Shown here one piece after another: positions 35,364 to 49,164 of a DNA stretch of 64,000 nucleotides. Within the stretch, counting starts at the first letter, position 1, and each line of letters begins with the position of its first letter. Where the stretch lies: positions 112,808 to 176,807 of the forward strand of contig NZ_CAJHOB010000007.1 in NCBI RefSeq assembly GCF_905120355.1, written 5' to 3'. Made by a program: the position numbers and the translations under genes. The notes below the pieces were generated by a model that did no database searches, had not been told where the DNA came from, and saw nothing but the letters and a program-made list of their open reading frames with translations. Origin of the DNA: Azonexus hydrophilus (lineage in GTDB: Bacteria; Pseudomonadota; Gammaproteobacteria; Burkholderiales; Rhodocyclaceae).

Positions 35364-37484
35364 TTATTCCTGAGCCGCACCCTCAGCCGCCGGAGCATCT
35401 TCCAGCAGCGCCTTCATCGACAGCTTGACGCGACCGCGATCATCGGTTTCGAGTACCTTGACGCGGACAACCTGGCCTTCCTTGACATAGTCTTCGACCT
35501 TGCTGACGCGTTCCTTGGCAATCTGCGAAATGTGCAGCAGACCATCCTTGCCCGGCAGAACCTGAACGATGGCACCGAATTCAAGAATCTTGAGCACGGT
35601 CCCTTCGTAGATCTTGCCGATTTCCACTTCAGCAGTAATCGCATCGATCTTGGCGCGTGCCAGTGCAGCGGCTTCGCCCGAGGTGGCGGCGATGGTAATG
35701 GTGCCGTCGTCCTGGATGTCGATGGTGGTACCGGTCTCTTCGGTCAGCGCACGGATGACGGCGCCGCCCTTGCCGATCACATCGCGGATCTTTTCCGGAT
35801 TGATCTTGAAGGTGTACAGACGCGGTGCGTAAGCCGACATTTCCTGGCGCGGACCAGCTGCGGCTTCCTGCATCAGGTTCAGGATGTGCAGACGGGCGTC
35901 CTTGGCTTGCGCCAGAGCAACCTGCATGATTTCCTTGGTGATGCCCTGAATCTTGATGTCCATCTGCAGCGCGGTGATACCGCCGGTGGTGCCAGCCACC
36001 TTGAAGTCCATGTCGCCGAGGTGATCTTCATCACCCAGGATGTCAGTCAGCACGGCAAAACGGTTACCGTCCTTGATCAGACCCATGGCGATGCCGGCAA
36101 CGTGCGCCTTCAGCGGCACGCCGGCATCCATCAGCGCCAGACAACCGCCGCAGACCGAAGCCATCGACGAGGAGCCGTTCGACTCGGTGATTTCGGAAAC
36201 GACACGCATCGAGTACGAGAAGTCTTCCGGCTTCGGCAGCACAGCCAGCAGCGCACGCTTGGCCAGACGGCCGTGACCGATTTCACGACGCTTCGGCGTA
36301 CCGACACGACCGCATTCGCCAGTGGCGTACGGGGGCATGTTGTAGTGCAGCATGAAGCGGTCGCGGTATTCGCCGGCCAGCGCGTCGATGATCTGCTCAT
36401 CGCGGTTGGTGCCCAGCGTGGCAACCGCCAGCGCCTGCGTTTCGCCGCGGGTGAACAGCGCCGAACCGTGGGTGCGCGGCAGAACGCCGGAACGCATGGT
36501 GATCGGACGCACGGTGCGGGTGTCGCGACCGTCGATACGCGGCTGACCGGACAGGATGCGACCACGCACGATGGCGGCTTCCATTTCGAAGAACAGGTTG
36601 CCGACGGTGTTGGCATCGGGCGCACCCTCTTCGCCAGTGCACAGGGCGGCCACGGCTTCAGCGGAGATTTCCTTGACGCGCTGGCTGCGGGCCTGCTTGG
36701 AAGTGATGCTGTAGGCTTCTTCCAACTTGGCACCCACCAGATCCTTCAGACGGGCGACCAGGGCTTCGTCCTTGGCTGGCGCCTGCCAGTCCCATTCCGG
36801 CTTACCGGCTTCCTCAACCAGTTCGTTGATGGCGTTGATCGCCTTCTGCATTTCGTTGTGGCCGAACACGACAGCGCCGAGCATGACGTCTTCCGACAGC
36901 TGGTCGGCTTCCGATTCAACCATCAGCACGGCCGCTTCGGTACCGGCGACGACCAGATCAAGCTGGCTGTCCTTGAGCTGCGACAGGGTTGGGCAGAGTA
37001 CGTATTCGCCATTGATGTAGCCGACGCGAGCGGCACCGATGGGACCGGCGAAAGGAATGCCGGAAATTGCCAAGGCGGCGGAAGCACCGATCATCGCCGG
37101 AATATCGGAATCAACTTCCGGATTCAGGGAGAGCACCGTCGCCACGACCTGCACTTCGTTGTAGAAACCTTCCGGGAACAGCGGTCGAATCGGCCGGTCG
37201 ATCAGGCGCGACGTCAGGATTTCCTTTTCCGACGGGCGACCTTCACGCTTGAAGAAACCGCCGGGGATACGGCCAGCAGCGTAAACCTTTTCCTGATAAT
37301 CCACGGTCAACGGGAAGAAATCCTGACCGGGCTTGGCATTCTTTGCGCCAACAACGGTCACCAGAACGACCGTTTCTTCCATCGTCACCACCACGGCACC
37401 GCCAGCCTGGCGGGCGACCTCACCGGTTTCGATGGTGACCTGATGTGCGCCATAAGCAAACGTTTTTTTCGCTACATTAAACAT
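35364..37484 (-). CDS. pnp: Polyribonucleotide nucleotidyltransferase (PNPase)
   Basis: 706-residue phosphorolytic 3'-5' exoribonuclease. Two RNase PH domains ([20 protein letters not shown] in the first; the catalytic FTRGETQAL and the [10 protein letters not shown] segment in the second), then KH ([16 protein letters not shown]) and S1 ([17 protein letters not shown]). ATG 37484 with AAGGAAG Shine-Dalgarno fits the family start [12 protein letters not shown]. It lies downstream of rpsO across a hairpin, the classic rpsO-pnp arrangement. The C-terminus is Ala/Glu-rich. Confidence 0.97.
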   Translation of the reverse strand: MFNVAKKTFAYGAHQVTIETGEVARQAGGAVVVTMEETVVLVTVVGAKNAKPGQDFFPLTVDYQEKVYAAGRIPGGFFKREGRPSEKEILTSRLIDRPIRPLFPEGFYNEVQVVATVLSLNPEVDSDIPAMIGASAALAISGIPFAGPIGAARVGYINGEYVLCPTLSQLKDSQLDLVVAGTEAAVLMVESEADQLSEDVMLGAVVFGHNEMQKAINAINELVEEAGKPEWDWQAPAKDEALVARLKDLVGAKLEEAYSITSKQARSQRVKEISAEAVAALCTGEEGAPDANTVGNLFFEMEAAIVRGRILSGQPRIDGRDTRTVRPITMRSGVLPRTHGSALFTRGETQALAVATLGTNRDEQIIDALAGEYRDRFMLHYNMPPYATGECGRVGTPKRREIGHGRLAKRALLAVLPKPEDFSYSMRVVSEITESNGSSSMASVCGGCLALMDAGVPLKAHVAGIAMGLIKDGNRFAVLTDILGDEDHLGDMDFKVAGTTGGITALQMDIKIQGITKEIMQVALAQAKDARLHILNLMQEAAAGPRQEMSAYAPRLYTFKINPEKIRDVIGKGGAVIRALTEETGTTIDIQDDGTITIAATSGEAAALARAKIDAITAEVEIGKIYEGTVLKILEFGAIVQVLPGKDGLLHISQIAKERVSKVEDYVKEGQVVRVKVLETDDRGRVKLSMKALLEDAPAAEGAAQE

Positions 37485-37548
37485 GAACTTCCTTTCTCTC
37501 ACATTACTCAACAATAACAACGACTTAAAAACACGCTTCCGGAAAAGC

Positions 37549-37582
37549 AAAAAAGCGGCCGGAATCTCCTAGCCGCTTTTTT
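37549..37582 (-). terminator. rpsO-pnp intercistronic terminator/hairpin
   Basis: Stem 37549-37559 with 37572-37582 (11 bp, 12-base loop) with T runs on both strands. In E. coli the equivalent hairpin terminates part of rpsO transcription and leaves the rest to pnp. Confidence 0.8.
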
Positions 37583-37601
37583 TGATTCGATCCCAGGCCG
37601 A

Positions 37602-37871
37602 TTACTTGCGCAGACCAAGCTTGGTGATCAGGGTACGGTAACGCTCCACATCCTTGCCCTTCAGGTAGTCGAGCAATTTACGACGCTGCGACACCAGGCG
37701 CAGAAGACCACGACGCGAGTGGTGATCCTTCATGTGCTCCTTAAAGTGCGGCTGCAGATCGTTGATACGGGCGCTCAGGAGCGCAACCTGGACTTCCGGC
37801 GAACCGGTATCACCCTTGCCCTGAGCGTATTCGGCGACGATGTTCGCCTTTTGTTCGGTGGTCATTGCCAT
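37602..37871 (-). CDS. rpsO: 30S ribosomal protein S15
   Basis: 89-residue 16S rRNA-binding protein with [29 protein letters not shown] and the C-terminal [12 protein letters not shown]. Start ATG 37871 gives the exact family length; the longer open frame upstream is not used. Own promoter upstream (extended -10) and a leader of about 80 bases, compatible with S15 autoregulation. pnp follows. Confidence 0.97.
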   Translation of the reverse strand: MAMTTEQKANIVAEYAQGKGDTGSPEVQVALLSARINDLQPHFKEHMKDHHSRRGLLRLVSQRRKLLDYLKGKDVERYRTLITKLGLRK

Positions 37872-37956
37872 TTCAAAACCCTCTTTCGAAAAACGACGCC
37901 GCCCCGGTTTGATAGAGCCAGCGCCTGTTGTAAACCCCAACAGGGGAAAGCGCGGG

Positions 37957-37965
37957 AGTATAACA
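37957..37965 (-). promoter_or_regulatory. Extended -10 promoter upstream of rpsO
   Basis: Minus strand TGTTATACT (TG-N-TATACT), just past the truB stop. The -35 region is weak, as allowed for extended -10 promoters. It would give an rpsO leader of about 80 bases. Confidence 0.5.
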
Positions 37966-37967
37966 AA

Positions 37968-38891
37968 TCAGCCCGACAGTTGCAGCAATCTTTTCGGCCA
38001 CAAGCGCCCACCCGTGCCTGGCTCGCCAATGCCCAACAGTTTCCCGTCTGCATAGACCCGGATTTTTCCATGCAGCCCGGGCGGCAAATCGACGGGGTTA
38101 CCATGCCCGAAACGCTGGGCGTCGTCAGGGGCGAGATCCACGCGCGGCAGATTCTGCAGCAAGGCGTCGAGCGGCAACAGGAAACGAGCGCGCTCGTCCT
38201 CACCGCTTGCATTAAGCGCTTCCAACGTGACCGCAGCGGCCAGATCAAGGGGACCGACACGCGTCCGGCGCAATGCCACCAGGTGGCCACCGCAACCCAG
38301 TGCCGCTCCGATATCGGCCGCCAGCACGCGGATATACGTCCCCTTGCTGCAATGGACAGAAAGCCGCAGGAAATCCTCACTGCATGCGAGCACATCGATC
38401 GCATGCACAGTCACCGGACGCGCTGCCCGTTCGACCACGATACCTTGCCGCGCCAGTTCGTACAGCGGCTTGCCATCGCGCTTGAGGGCCGAATGCATGG
38501 GCGGCACCTGCAGGATGTCGCCCATGAAGGCGGGCAGCACCCGTGCCACATCGGCCGCAGTCACTGCCGCCGGTGCCGTCGCAATGATCTGCCCCTCCGC
38601 ATCACCGGAGTCGGTAGTCACGCCGAGGCGGATATCCGCTTCATAGGTTTTATCGGCATCGAGCAGATCAGCCGAAAACTTGGTGGCCTCACCGAAACAC
38701 AAGGGCAACAAACCAGTCGCAAGCGGATCAAGCGTTCCGGTATGCCCCCCTTTGGCGGCAGAAAAAAGACGCCGGGCTTTCTGCAGGGCGTCGTTGGAAC
38801 TGAGTCCGAGTGGTTTGTCGAGAAGCAGTACGCCATCGACCTTGCGCCAGACTTTTTTCGGGCGGATTTCCTGGGAATTAGGCAAATTCAA
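37968..38891 (-). CDS. truB: tRNA pseudouridine-55 synthase TruB
   Basis: 307-residue enzyme. GLLLLDKP-type region ([17 protein letters not shown]), catalytic [16 protein letters not shown] (Asp), [10 protein letters not shown] and a C-terminal PUA-like region. The start is a TTG at 38891 overlapping the rbfA stop (TTGA), giving [16 protein letters not shown]. It belongs to the nusA-infB-rbfA-truB-rpsO-pnp operon order. Confidence 0.95.
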   Translation of the reverse strand: MNLPNSQEIRPKKVWRKVDGVLLLDKPLGLSSNDALQKARRLFSAAKGGHTGTLDPLATGLLPLCFGEATKFSADLLDADKTYEADIRLGVTTDSGDAEGQIIATAPAAVTAADVARVLPAFMGDILQVPPMHSALKRDGKPLYELARQGIVVERAARPVTVHAIDVLACSEDFLRLSVHCSKGTYIRVLAADIGAALGCGGHLVALRRTRVGPLDLAAAVTLEALNASGEDERARFLLPLDALLQNLPRVDLAPDDAQRFGHGNPVDLPPGLHGKIRVYADGKLLGIGEPGTGGRLWPKRLLQLSG

Positions 38892-39264
38892 TCTTCCGGC
38901 GTCTGGTCGCTGACGGCCTTGGCCTGCTCGATCAATGCCGACATGCTGGCCCCGTATTCGAGCGAGTTGTCGTGAATGAAATGCAGCTCTGGCAGGGTGT
39001 GAATATGAATGCGCCGGCCCAGCTCCCGCCGCAGGAAGCCGGCAGCACGGCGCAAGCCCTGCTCGATCTCCGGCAACTGATCCTGGTTCAGCGTGCTGAA
39101 AAACACTTTGGCGTGCGCATAATCCGGCGTCAGTTCAACCGCCGTCAGGCTGATCATGCCGACGCGCGGATCTTTCAACTCGCTGCGTATCAGTTCGGCC
39201 AGATCGCGGCGTACCTGCTCCGCGACCCGATCCGAACGTTTGAAACCGTGGGCTTGACGTTTCA

Positions 39265-39265
<1 letters not shown>
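38888..39265 (-). CDS. rbfA: Ribosome-binding factor A
   Basis: 125-residue KH-like 30S maturation factor. Family signatures: [34 protein letters not shown] and [20 protein letters not shown]. It overlaps infB upstream by one base (TAATG) and truB downstream by four. Confidence 0.95.
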
Positions 39266-42093
<2,828 letters not shown>

Positions 42094-42110
42094 AGTGTTA
42101 CCTCCTTCGC

Positions 42111-43583
42111 TCACTCGAACCAGTGAGCACGTGCCTTGAGGATCAATTCCTTGGCACGTTCTTCATCAATACCGGTCATTTCGGTCAGTTCGTCGACCGC
42201 CAGCTCTGCCAGATCATCTCGCGTCTTGATGTCATGTTCGGCCAGACAGGCGGCCAGTTCCTTGCTCATCCCTTCCAGACCAATCAGGTCCTCGGCCACA
42301 CTTTCCAGCTTTTCCTCGGTGGCAATGGCTTCGGTGAGCAGGACATTGCGCGCGCGATTGCGCAATTCATTGACGATACCCTCGTCCAACCCCTCGATTT
42401 CCAGCATTTCCGCCAGTGGCACGTAGGCCACTTCCTCCAGCGTGGAAAAACCTTCCTCGATCAGAAGATCTGCCAGTTCTTCGTCGATATCCAGCTTTTC
42501 CATGAAGGTGACGCGGGTCACGGCATATTCAGCTTCAGCCTTCTTGACCGATTCATCCTGCGTCATCAGATTGATGGTCCAACCGGTCAATTCAGACGCC
42601 AGACGCACGTTCTGACCACTGCGACCGATGGCGATGGCGAGATTATCCTCATCCACCACCACATCCATGGCGTGCTTTTCTTCATCCACGACGATGGAGG
42701 AAACCTCCGCCGGCGACAGCGCACCAATCACGAACTGGGCCGGATCAGCCGACCACAGGACGATATCGATATTTTCACCACCAATTTCGTTACGCACAGC
42801 CGTCACGCGCGAGCCACGCAGGCCGACACAGGTACCGATCGGATCGATGCGCGGATCATTCGACTTGACGGCAATCTTGGCGCGCAGACCGGGGTCGCGG
42901 GCGCAGGCTTTCAGTTCCATCAGGCCGTCGTCGATTTCCGGCACTTCCAGGGCGAACAGCTTGATCACGAATTCCGGCGCGGTACGCGACAGGATGATCT
43001 GCGGCCCACGTTGCCCGCGGTCGATACGCAGCAGATAAGCGCGGACGCGGTCGCCAACGCGCAAGTTTTCCTTCGGAATCATCTGATCGCGCGGCAGCAC
43101 GGCTTCGATCTTGCCTGCTTCAACGATGGCATTGCCACGCTCCATGCGCTTGATCGTACCGGAGACGATGAACTCCTTGCGCTCAAGGAAGTCCTGCAGG
43201 ATCTGCTCGCGCTCGGCATCACGGATGCGCTGCAGGATCACCTGCTTGGCAGCCTGCGCACCAATACGCCCGAAATCGATGGGTTCCAGCGACTCCTCGA
43301 TGCAATCGCCGATCTCGATTTCCGGGTCTTCCTTGAGCGCTTCCGACAGCGGCAGCTGCTGGTACTCATTGACATACTCGTTATCGGCCACAATGAACCA
43401 GCGGCGGAAGGATTCGTAATCACCCGTGGCGCGATCAATCGTCACGCGCACCTCGGCATCGTCATGGATACGCTTCTTGGTCGCGGAAGCCAGCGCCATC
43501 TCCAGAGCGCCAAACACAATTTCCTTCCCCACGTTCTTCTCGCGGGCCAGGGCATCGACCAACAGTAACAATTCACGGCTCAT
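42111..43583 (-). CDS. nusA: Transcription termination/antitermination factor NusA
   Basis: 490-residue RNA polymerase-binding factor: N-terminal domain (residues 1-130), S1 (about 135-200), KH1/KH2 with [17 protein letters not shown] and [18 protein letters not shown], then two acidic C-terminal helix-hairpin repeats. The initial sequence [18 protein letters not shown] matches the family. Second gene of the rimP-nusA-infB operon; NusA usually feeds back on this operon. Confidence 0.97.
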   Translation of the reverse strand: MSRELLLLVDALAREKNVGKEIVFGALEMALASATKKRIHDDAEVRVTIDRATGDYESFRRWFIVADNEYVNEYQQLPLSEALKEDPEIEIGDCIEESLEPIDFGRIGAQAAKQVILQRIRDAEREQILQDFLERKEFIVSGTIKRMERGNAIVEAGKIEAVLPRDQMIPKENLRVGDRVRAYLLRIDRGQRGPQIILSRTAPEFVIKLFALEVPEIDDGLMELKACARDPGLRAKIAVKSNDPRIDPIGTCVGLRGSRVTAVRNEIGGENIDIVLWSADPAQFVIGALSPAEVSSIVVDEEKHAMDVVVDEDNLAIAIGRSGQNVRLASELTGWTINLMTQDESVKKAEAEYAVTRVTFMEKLDIDEELADLLIEEGFSTLEEVAYVPLAEMLEIEGLDEGIVNELRNRARNVLLTEAIATEEKLESVAEDLIGLEGMSKELAACLAEHDIKTRDDLAELAVDELTEMTGIDEERAKELILKARAHWFE

Positions 43584-43616
43584 GGCTCAGATCTCTCCAG
43601 GATTTCAGTCGAATAT

Positions 43617-44069
43617 TCAGTCAAATTGCGGCACCAGACGGGCCTTCTCGATGTTGTTGAAGGCCAGTGTCACATTCTCTTCCTTGCCATCGGCAGACAG
43701 ATGCAGGCTCACCTGCCCCTCCTCGCACCCCAGCAACCGCCCTTGGAAATTACGGCGATTGTTGTGCGGAATGCGCAGCTTGATCTGGATCATCTGCCCA
43801 GCGAAACGGACAAAATCCGACTCTTTCTTGACCACGCGATCCATGCCTGGCGAGGACACTTCGAGCCGGTCGTAATCGACATTCTCGACCTCGAACACGC
43901 GCGTCAGGTGATTCGAGACCGTCGCACAATCATCAACATCGATGCCACCCGCTTTTTCCGGCGCATCGATAAAAATACGAATGGTCCGTCCGCGCGGCGA
44001 CAGTTCGACATCGACCAGCTCGAACCCCAGCCCGCTCACCGTCGTTTCCAATAGCGAATTCAGATCCAC
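43617..44069 (-). CDS. rimP: Ribosome maturation factor RimP
   Basis: 150-residue 30S assembly factor. Typical LLETTVSGLGFELVDVELSP, DVDDCATVSNHL, LEVSSPGMDR and LLGCEEGQVSL segments. GTG 44069 behind GGGGTTAGG is chosen; an in-frame GTG at 44096 would add nine residues not usual in the family. First gene of the operon, with a leader of about 120 bases containing a terminator-like hairpin. Confidence 0.93.
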   Translation of the reverse strand: MDLNSLLETTVSGLGFELVDVELSPRGRTIRIFIDAPEKAGGIDVDDCATVSNHLTRVFEVENVDYDRLEVSSPGMDRVVKKESDFVRFAGQMIQIKLRIPHNNRRNFQGRLLGCEEGQVSLHLSADGKEENVTLAFNNIEKARLVPQFD

Positions 44070-44101
44070 GAACCTAACCCCATTCCTGTACAGCACAAAT
44101 G

Positions 44102-44122
44102 AAAAGTGGGCGTAACGCCCAC
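44102..44122 (-). terminator. Terminator-like hairpin in the rimP leader
   Basis: Perfect 7-bp GC-rich stem (44106-44112 with 44116-44122, three-base loop) followed by four Ts on the minus strand. It lies between the predicted rimP promoter and the rimP start, so it may act as an attenuator; it could also end rluB readthrough. Confidence 0.55.
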
Positions 44123-44197
44123 CTTAGGAAAACAAGATGTTGGCAAACGTCATTTTCCGCACCGGAAAACCACGTCTGCACTGAACTAAACCGCCGA

Positions 44198-44226
44198 ATT
44201 GTAACGGATTTCTCCTATACCGACAA
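44198..44226 (-). promoter_or_regulatory. Sigma-70 promoter for the rimP-nusA-infB operon
   Basis: Minus strand TTGTCG (44226-44221), 17-base spacer, TACAAT (44203-44198). Four and five of six consensus matches with ideal spacing. Start site predicted near 44190. Confidence 0.6.
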
Positions 44227-44250
44227 ACAGTTTTGCAGACGAAGGGAAGC

Positions 44251-45198
44251 TCACGCGCCCTTCGAACGGCTGGCGCCAAGTTCTTTCAGGAGGAACTTCA
44301 CTTCGTTTTCCTCCAGTTCCTTGCAACGCCCCCGCTTCAATTGCGGCGGCAGCAGCACCGGACCGTAGCGGACACGCATCAGACGGCTGACGGTAAAGCC
44401 AACCGCCTCGAACATGCGGCGTACTTCGCGGTTACGCCCCTCGTAAATAGTCACCTTGTACCAGCGATTAGCCCCTTCCCCGCCCGCATCGAGCAAGGTG
44501 GAGAAACTGGCCATGCCGTCTTCCAGCTCGACGCCGCTCAACAGCTGCTTCCTGGCCACTTCATCGAGTTCGCCCAGCACACGCACTGCGTACTCGCGCA
44601 CCAGTTGCGAGCTGGGATGCATCAGCTTGTTGGCCAGCTCGCCGGAGTTGGTGAATAACAGCAGGCCGGAGGTGTTGAAATCGAGGCGGCCGACGTTGAT
44701 CCAGCGTCCTCCGCGCAAACGCGGCAAAGCGGAAAAAACGGAGGGACGACCATCCGGGTCGTCGCGCGAGACAATCTCGCCCTCTGGCTTGTGGTAGAGG
44801 AGCACACGCGGCAGACGATCGTTGCCGGTGAAGCGGATGTTGATCAGCCTGCCGCCCACCTTGATCTTGTCGGTCGGCACCACGCTCTGCCCGAGCGTGG
44901 CCGTTTCACCATTAACGCTGACCTTGCCCTCGGCGATCCAGGCTTCCATTTCGCGACGCGAGCCAACACCGGCCGCAGCCAGCACCTTGTGCAGACGCTC
45001 CGGTTTGGCGGTAATGACCTGCTTGCCATCACGCCCGACCTGGCCCCGGTTAGCACGACCGGTCGCGGGTTTCCCCCGGCGCGTACGCACCGGGGCCGGT
45101 GGTGCTGACTCAGGCGCGGCCTCACCACGAGCGGCCGGCGCAGCGCTGGCCGGGGCCCGGAAGGGGGTGCGTTTATTGGTTTTCGGAGGATGTTTCAT
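44251..45198 (-). CDS. rluB: 23S rRNA pseudouridine-2605 synthase RluB
   Basis: 315-residue enzyme. A Pro/Ala/Arg-rich N-terminal extension (about 60 residues) precedes an S4 domain ([18 protein letters not shown]). The catalytic domain has [16 protein letters not shown] (Asp), [16 protein letters not shown] and [10 protein letters not shown]. RluB is preferred over RluE/RluF by the S4 domain and context. Its start overlaps the scpB 3' end by 26 bases, as in other scpA-scpB-rluB operons. Confidence 0.93.
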   Translation of the reverse strand: MKHPPKTNKRTPFRAPASAAPAARGEAAPESAPPAPVRTRRGKPATGRANRGQVGRDGKQVITAKPERLHKVLAAAGVGSRREMEAWIAEGKVSVNGETATLGQSVVPTDKIKVGGRLINIRFTGNDRLPRVLLYHKPEGEIVSRDDPDGRPSVFSALPRLRGGRWINVGRLDFNTSGLLLFTNSGELANKLMHPSSQLVREYAVRVLGELDEVARKQLLSGVELEDGMASFSTLLDAGGEGANRWYKVTIYEGRNREVRRMFEAVGFTVSRLMRVRYGPVLLPPQLKRGRCKELEENEVKFLLKELGASRSKGA

Positions 45199-45736
45199 GA
45201 GTTAACTCCAGCGTCTGACTGATCTGTTCCAGCGCAGGCAATTCGCTCACACTGCGCAGCCCCAGATCGTCGAGAAATTGTTTGGTCGTGGCAAATAAGG
45301 CGGGCCGCCCGGGCGTGTCACGGTAGCCGACGACATCGATCCAGCCACGCTCTTCCAGGGTTTTTATGACATTACTATTGACGGCGACACCGCGAATTTC
45401 TTCGATATCGCCACGCGTGACCGGCTGCCGGTAGGCAATGATAGCCAAGGTTTCCAGGACTGCACGGGAATATTTTGGTGGCCGCTCCGGATTCAGCCGC
45501 TCCAGGTAGGGAAGATATTCGGCACGGGTACGAAATCGCCAGCCCGAAGCCAGTTGCAGCAATTCCAGCGGCCGCTCGGCTCTGGCCCAGTCGCTACGCA
45601 ATTCGTCGAGCAGTTTGCGTAAGGTGTCGCCGGAAATTTCTTCGTCGAACATCTTTTTCATGTCATGCGCCGACATCGGCTCGCGCGCGGACAACAAGGC
45701 GGCCTCAAGTATTTTCTTGATCTGACTGGCGTCCAT
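45173..45736 (-). CDS. scpB: Segregation and condensation protein B
   Basis: 187-residue winged-helix kleisin-associated protein of the SMC-ScpAB complex. ATG 45736 behind GGAGGAGAG begins [20 protein letters not shown]. Two winged-helix domains include [24 protein letters not shown] and [20 protein letters not shown]. Overlaps scpA by 32 bases and rluB by 26. Confidence 0.94.
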   Translation of the reverse strand: MDASQIKKILEAALLSAREPMSAHDMKKMFDEEISGDTLRKLLDELRSDWARAERPLELLQLASGWRFRTRAEYLPYLERLNPERPPKYSRAVLETLAIIAYRQPVTRGDIEEIRGVAVNSNVIKTLEERGWIDVVGYRDTPGRPALFATTKQFLDDLGLRSVSELPALEQISQTLELTHETSSENQ

Positions 45737-46598
45737 CCCCACTCTCCTCCAGCGCTGCTGACTCAGCTTCATCCAGAAGCTCTTCCGACTCACCCGCCCG
45801 CAAACGAATATAAATCGGCGAAAAGGCTTCATCCTGCGTGATGCGGATCAGTTTTTCCCGCCCCAGTTCGAGCATGGCAATGAAATGCACCACCAGCCCC
45901 GGTGGTCCCATGGCGGGATCGAATAGGTTTTCGAACTGCACAAACCCCTCGGCCTCCTGCAAGCAGCGCAGAATGATGCCCATGTGCTCGCGCACGGACA
46001 ACTCCTCGCGGCTGATCTTGTGGTGACTTTTCAACACCGCCTGACGCAGCACTGCCTGCCAGGCAAGCTGCAGATCGTCCACGGAGACTTCTGGCAGACG
46101 TACCAGCAGGGATTTTTCCACCAGGGCATCCACCCAGTAGAAATCACGCTCTGCCTGCGGCAGTTCGTTCAGTTTCTGCCCGGCCAGTTTCATCTGCTCA
46201 TATTCCATCAAGCGCCGTACCAGTTCCGCCCGAGGATCTTCCGCCTCGGTCTCGCCCGGCAGTTTGGGCCGCGGCAGCAGCATGCGCGACTTGATTTCGA
46301 TCAGCATGGCCGCCATCACCAGATATTCGGCCGCCAGTTCCAGATTCTGCGCCCGCATCGCTTCGACATAATCCAGATACTGTCGGGTCAGGGGCGCCAT
46401 CGGAATGTCGAGGATGTCGACATTGGCTTTGCGAATCAGGTAGAGCAGGAGGTCAAGCGGCCCTTCAAAGGCGTCCAGCATCACTGCCAGAGCATCCGGA
46501 GGAATGTACAGATCCTGCGGCAGCGACTCCAGCGGCTCGCCGTAGATCCGCGCCACCGGTTCGAACAGGGTGGCGGGCGGAACATCGAGCACGTGCAT
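45705..46598 (-). CDS. scpA: Segregation and condensation protein A
   Basis: 297-residue kleisin subunit. N-terminal [20 protein letters not shown] motif near residue 44, [20 protein letters not shown], and a C-terminal winged-helix region. The ATG at 46598 overlaps the trpS stop (TGATG). An acidic tail extends past the family norm and overlaps scpB. Confidence 0.94.
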   Translation of the reverse strand: MHVLDVPPATLFEPVARIYGEPLESLPQDLYIPPDALAVMLDAFEGPLDLLLYLIRKANVDILDIPMAPLTRQYLDYVEAMRAQNLELAAEYLVMAAMLIEIKSRMLLPRPKLPGETEAEDPRAELVRRLMEYEQMKLAGQKLNELPQAERDFYWVDALVEKSLLVRLPEVSVDDLQLAWQAVLRQAVLKSHHKISREELSVREHMGIILRCLQEAEGFVQFENLFDPAMGPPGLVVHFIAMLELGREKLIRITQDEAFSPIYIRLRAGESEELLDEAESAALEESGDGRQSDQENT

Positions 46599-47800
46599 CA
46601 ACGGTAATTCAACCCCATCGCCGAACGCACGTCGCGCATGGTGTCCTGCGCCAGCGCCCGTGCCTTGTCACAGCCTGCTTCGACAATGGCGCGCAAGCGG
46701 GCCGGGTCATCGGTATAAGCCTGCGCCCGTTCCCGCATCGGCGCCAGCTCGCGCAGGATGCCGTCGATCACCGGCTGCTTGCACTCCAGGCAGCCAATGC
46801 CGGCTGTACGGCACCCCTCGCCCAGCGCCGTGCGCGTCGTCTCGTCGGTGTACACCTGGTGCAGTTGCCATACCGGGCAGCGCGCCGGATCGCCGGGATC
46901 GGTCCGCCGCGCTCGCTGCGGATCGGTCGGCATGGTGCGCACCTTGCGCGTCACTTCCTCCGGCGTTTCGCGCAGGGTAATGGTGTTGTGATAGGACTTG
47001 GACATTTTCTGGCCGTCCAGCCCCGGCATTTTCGATTCCGGCGTCAGCAGATAACCCGGCTCGACCAGGATCATCTTGCCAGTGCCTTCCAGATGCCCGG
47101 CCAGGCGCTCACGCTCATCGTGCGTCAAGGCTTCGTTCTCAGCCAGCAGGGCCTTGCCGCGCGCCACAGCTTCCTTGTCGCCGCTTTCCTGAAAGCGTTT
47201 GCGCAGGTCGTTGAAACTGCGCCGGTTCTTGCTGTTCAGACGCGCCAGCGCTGCCTCCACCTTCTCGGCGAACCCCGGCTCGCGGCCATACATGTGGTTG
47301 AAGCGACGAGCCAGCTCACGGGTGAATTCGACGTGCGGAATCTGATCTTCGCCGACCGGCACCTTGTCGGCGCGGTAAATCAGGATGTCGGCGCTCATCA
47401 GCAGCGGATAACCGAGAAAGCCATAGGTGGTGAGATCCTTGCCGGCCAGCTTTTCCTGCTGATCCTTGTAGGTCGGCACCCGCTCCAGCCAGCCGAGCGG
47501 GGTCATCATCGACATCAGAAGGTGCAGTTCGGCATGTTCCGGCACCTTGGACTGAATGAAGATGGTCGCCTGCTCCGGATCAACCCCGGCGGCCAGCCAG
47601 TCGACCACCATGTCCCAGCTGGCCTGCTCGATACCCTGCGGATTATCGTAATTGGTCGTCAGCGCGTGCCAGTCAGCAACGAAGAACAGACAGGGGTATT
47701 CCCCCTGCAGCTTGACCCAGTTCTTCAACACGCCGTGGTAGTGGCCAAGATGGAGCGCACCGGTGGGGCGCATGCCGGAAAGGACTCGTTCTGCGAACAT
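46598..47800 (-). CDS. trpS: Tryptophanyl-tRNA synthetase
   Basis: 400-residue class I synthetase. HIGH-type motif ALHLGHYHG near residue 15, KMSKSYHNTI as the KMSKS loop. Compared with the 334-residue E. coli enzyme it has an insertion around residues 190-245 typical of the long betaproteobacterial form. ATG 47800 (MFAERVLSGMRPTG) chosen over an upstream in-frame start. Coupled to scpA by overlap. Confidence 0.95.
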   Translation of the reverse strand: MFAERVLSGMRPTGALHLGHYHGVLKNWVKLQGEYPCLFFVADWHALTTNYDNPQGIEQASWDMVVDWLAAGVDPEQATIFIQSKVPEHAELHLLMSMMTPLGWLERVPTYKDQQEKLAGKDLTTYGFLGYPLLMSADILIYRADKVPVGEDQIPHVEFTRELARRFNHMYGREPGFAEKVEAALARLNSKNRRSFNDLRKRFQESGDKEAVARGKALLAENEALTHDERERLAGHLEGTGKMILVEPGYLLTPESKMPGLDGQKMSKSYHNTITLRETPEEVTRKVRTMPTDPQRARRTDPGDPARCPVWQLHQVYTDETTRTALGEGCRTAGIGCLECKQPVIDGILRELAPMRERAQAYTDDPARLRAIVEAGCDKARALAQDTMRDVRSAMGLNYR

Positions 47801-47857
47801 GATTTTTAGCGGGATGAATGAATGAGGAAAATCAAGACGCGCCGCAGGCACGCCTTT

Positions 47858-48517
47858 CTAGTAAAGACCGAACAGGGTTTCGATGAGGCCGGCAAGCATC
47901 TGCACCAGGGGTGACATCACCAGACCGAGAATGCCGGTAAACAACAGCAACAACAGGATGGGAAACCCCCAGCGTTCAAGCTGGGCGAATTTGCTGGCGA
48001 GCGGATACGGTAGCAGGCTGACGGCAATGCGCCCGCCGTCGAGCGGTGGCAGAGGCAGCAGATTGAGCACCATCAGCACGCAGTTGATGATCACACCGAG
48101 CTTGCTCATTTCCGACAAGGGTACAGTGAAGTCGTTGACCGGCATTTCCCAGGCCAGCTTGAGCAGGGCTGCCCAGACGAGGGCCATGAACAGGTTGGCG
48201 GCGGGCCCCGCCAGCGCCACCCAGAACATGTCCTGCTTCGGATTGCGCAGTCGGCTGAAATTGACCGGCACTGGTTTGGCATAGCCGAACAGGAAGCTGC
48301 CGGCGGAAAACAAAAGGATCAGCAGGGGAATCAACACCGTCCCCACCGGATCAATGTGCCGCAACGGATTCAGACTGATGCGCCCGGCCTGCCAGGCGGT
48401 GGGGTCGCCAAAATGGCGCGCCGCATAGCCGTGCGCCGCTTCGTGCAGCGTAATCGCGAACACCACCGGCAAGGCGGCAATGGCGATAGTCTGAATCAGG
48501 GCGTTGATGTCGAGCAC
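47858..48517 (-). CDS. Site-2-protease-family zinc metalloprotease (M50)
   Basis: 219-residue integral-membrane protease. Zinc motif ITLHEAAHGYAA (HExxH) near residue 25 and the second motif NLLPLPPLDGGR (Asp ligand) near residue 160, with about six hydrophobic segments and no PDZ domain, as in the short FtsH-independent S2P group. GTG 48517 behind GGAGTGAG is preferred; TTG 48535 lies inside yciO. Substrate unknown. Part of an apparent rnm-yciO-protease-trpS-scpAB run. Confidence 0.88.
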   Translation of the reverse strand: MLDINALIQTIAIAALPVVFAITLHEAAHGYAARHFGDPTAWQAGRISLNPLRHIDPVGTVLIPLLILLFSAGSFLFGYAKPVPVNFSRLRNPKQDMFWVALAGPAANLFMALVWAALLKLAWEMPVNDFTVPLSEMSKLGVIINCVLMVLNLLPLPPLDGGRIAVSLLPYPLASKFAQLERWGFPILLLLLFTGILGLVMSPLVQMLAGLIETLFGLY

Positions 48518-48521
48518 AGGC

Positions 48522-49148
48522 TCACTCCAAGGCAAACGGGGTCAGCGGCCCGCGCCCGGCACGCACCAATTGCGGTGCCGATCCCGTCAGGTCGATGACG
48601 GTGGTGGGCTCGGTCCCGCAGTAACCGGCGTCGAGAATCCAATCCACCTGACCATCCAGTTGGTCCTGAATTTCCCAGCCTTCGGTCAGCGGCGCTTCAT
48701 CGCCCGGCAATTGCAGGGTACAGGTCAGCAAGGGTTCGCCGAGCTCTTCCAGCAGCGCCAGTGCAACCGGATGATCGGGAATGCGCAAGCCAATGGTTTT
48801 GCGCTTCGGGTGCAACACCCGGCGCGGCAACTCCTTGCTGCCCTCGAGAATGAACACGTAACTTCCCGGCGTCGCCGCCTTGAGCAGGCGGTATTGCGTG
48901 TTATCCACCCGCGCATAGGTGGCAATCTGCGACAAATCGCGCACCATCAGGGTCAGGTGATGCCGCTCGTCCATCTGGCGGATGCTGCGGATACGGTCCA
49001 GCGCCTCCTTGTCCCCCAGGCGGCAGCCCAAGGCGTAACAGGAATCAGTAGGCAGGGCAACGAGTGCACCTTCGCGCACGAATTCAGCAGCTTGCACCAG
49101 CAGCCGCGGCTGGGGATTATCAGGATGGATGGCAACAAGTCGAGTCAT
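48522..49148 (-). CDS. yciO: YciO-type YrdC/Sua5-family protein
   Basis: 208-residue protein close to E. coli YciO (IHPDNPQPRLLVQAAEFVREG, PTDSCYALGCRLGDKEAL, KRKTIGLRIPDHP, EPTTVIDLTG). The family binds nucleotides and RNA; TsaC/TsaC2 members make threonylcarbamoyl-AMP, while YciO's own role is less clear. It follows rnm, the same pairing as in E. coli (yciV-yciO). Confidence 0.9.
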   Translation of the reverse strand: MTRLVAIHPDNPQPRLLVQAAEFVREGALVALPTDSCYALGCRLGDKEALDRIRSIRQMDERHHLTLMVRDLSQIATYARVDNTQYRLLKAATPGSYVFILEGSKELPRRVLHPKRKTIGLRIPDHPVALALLEELGEPLLTCTLQLPGDEAPLTEGWEIQDQLDGQVDWILDAGYCGTEPTTVIDLTGSAPQLVRAGRGPLTPFALE

Positions 49149-49164
49149 GATTTCAAGACATGGA

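Noticed and set aside
35337..37517. 726-codon plus-strand frame opposite pnp
   Set aside because: Antisense shadow of pnp, which has full family motifs.
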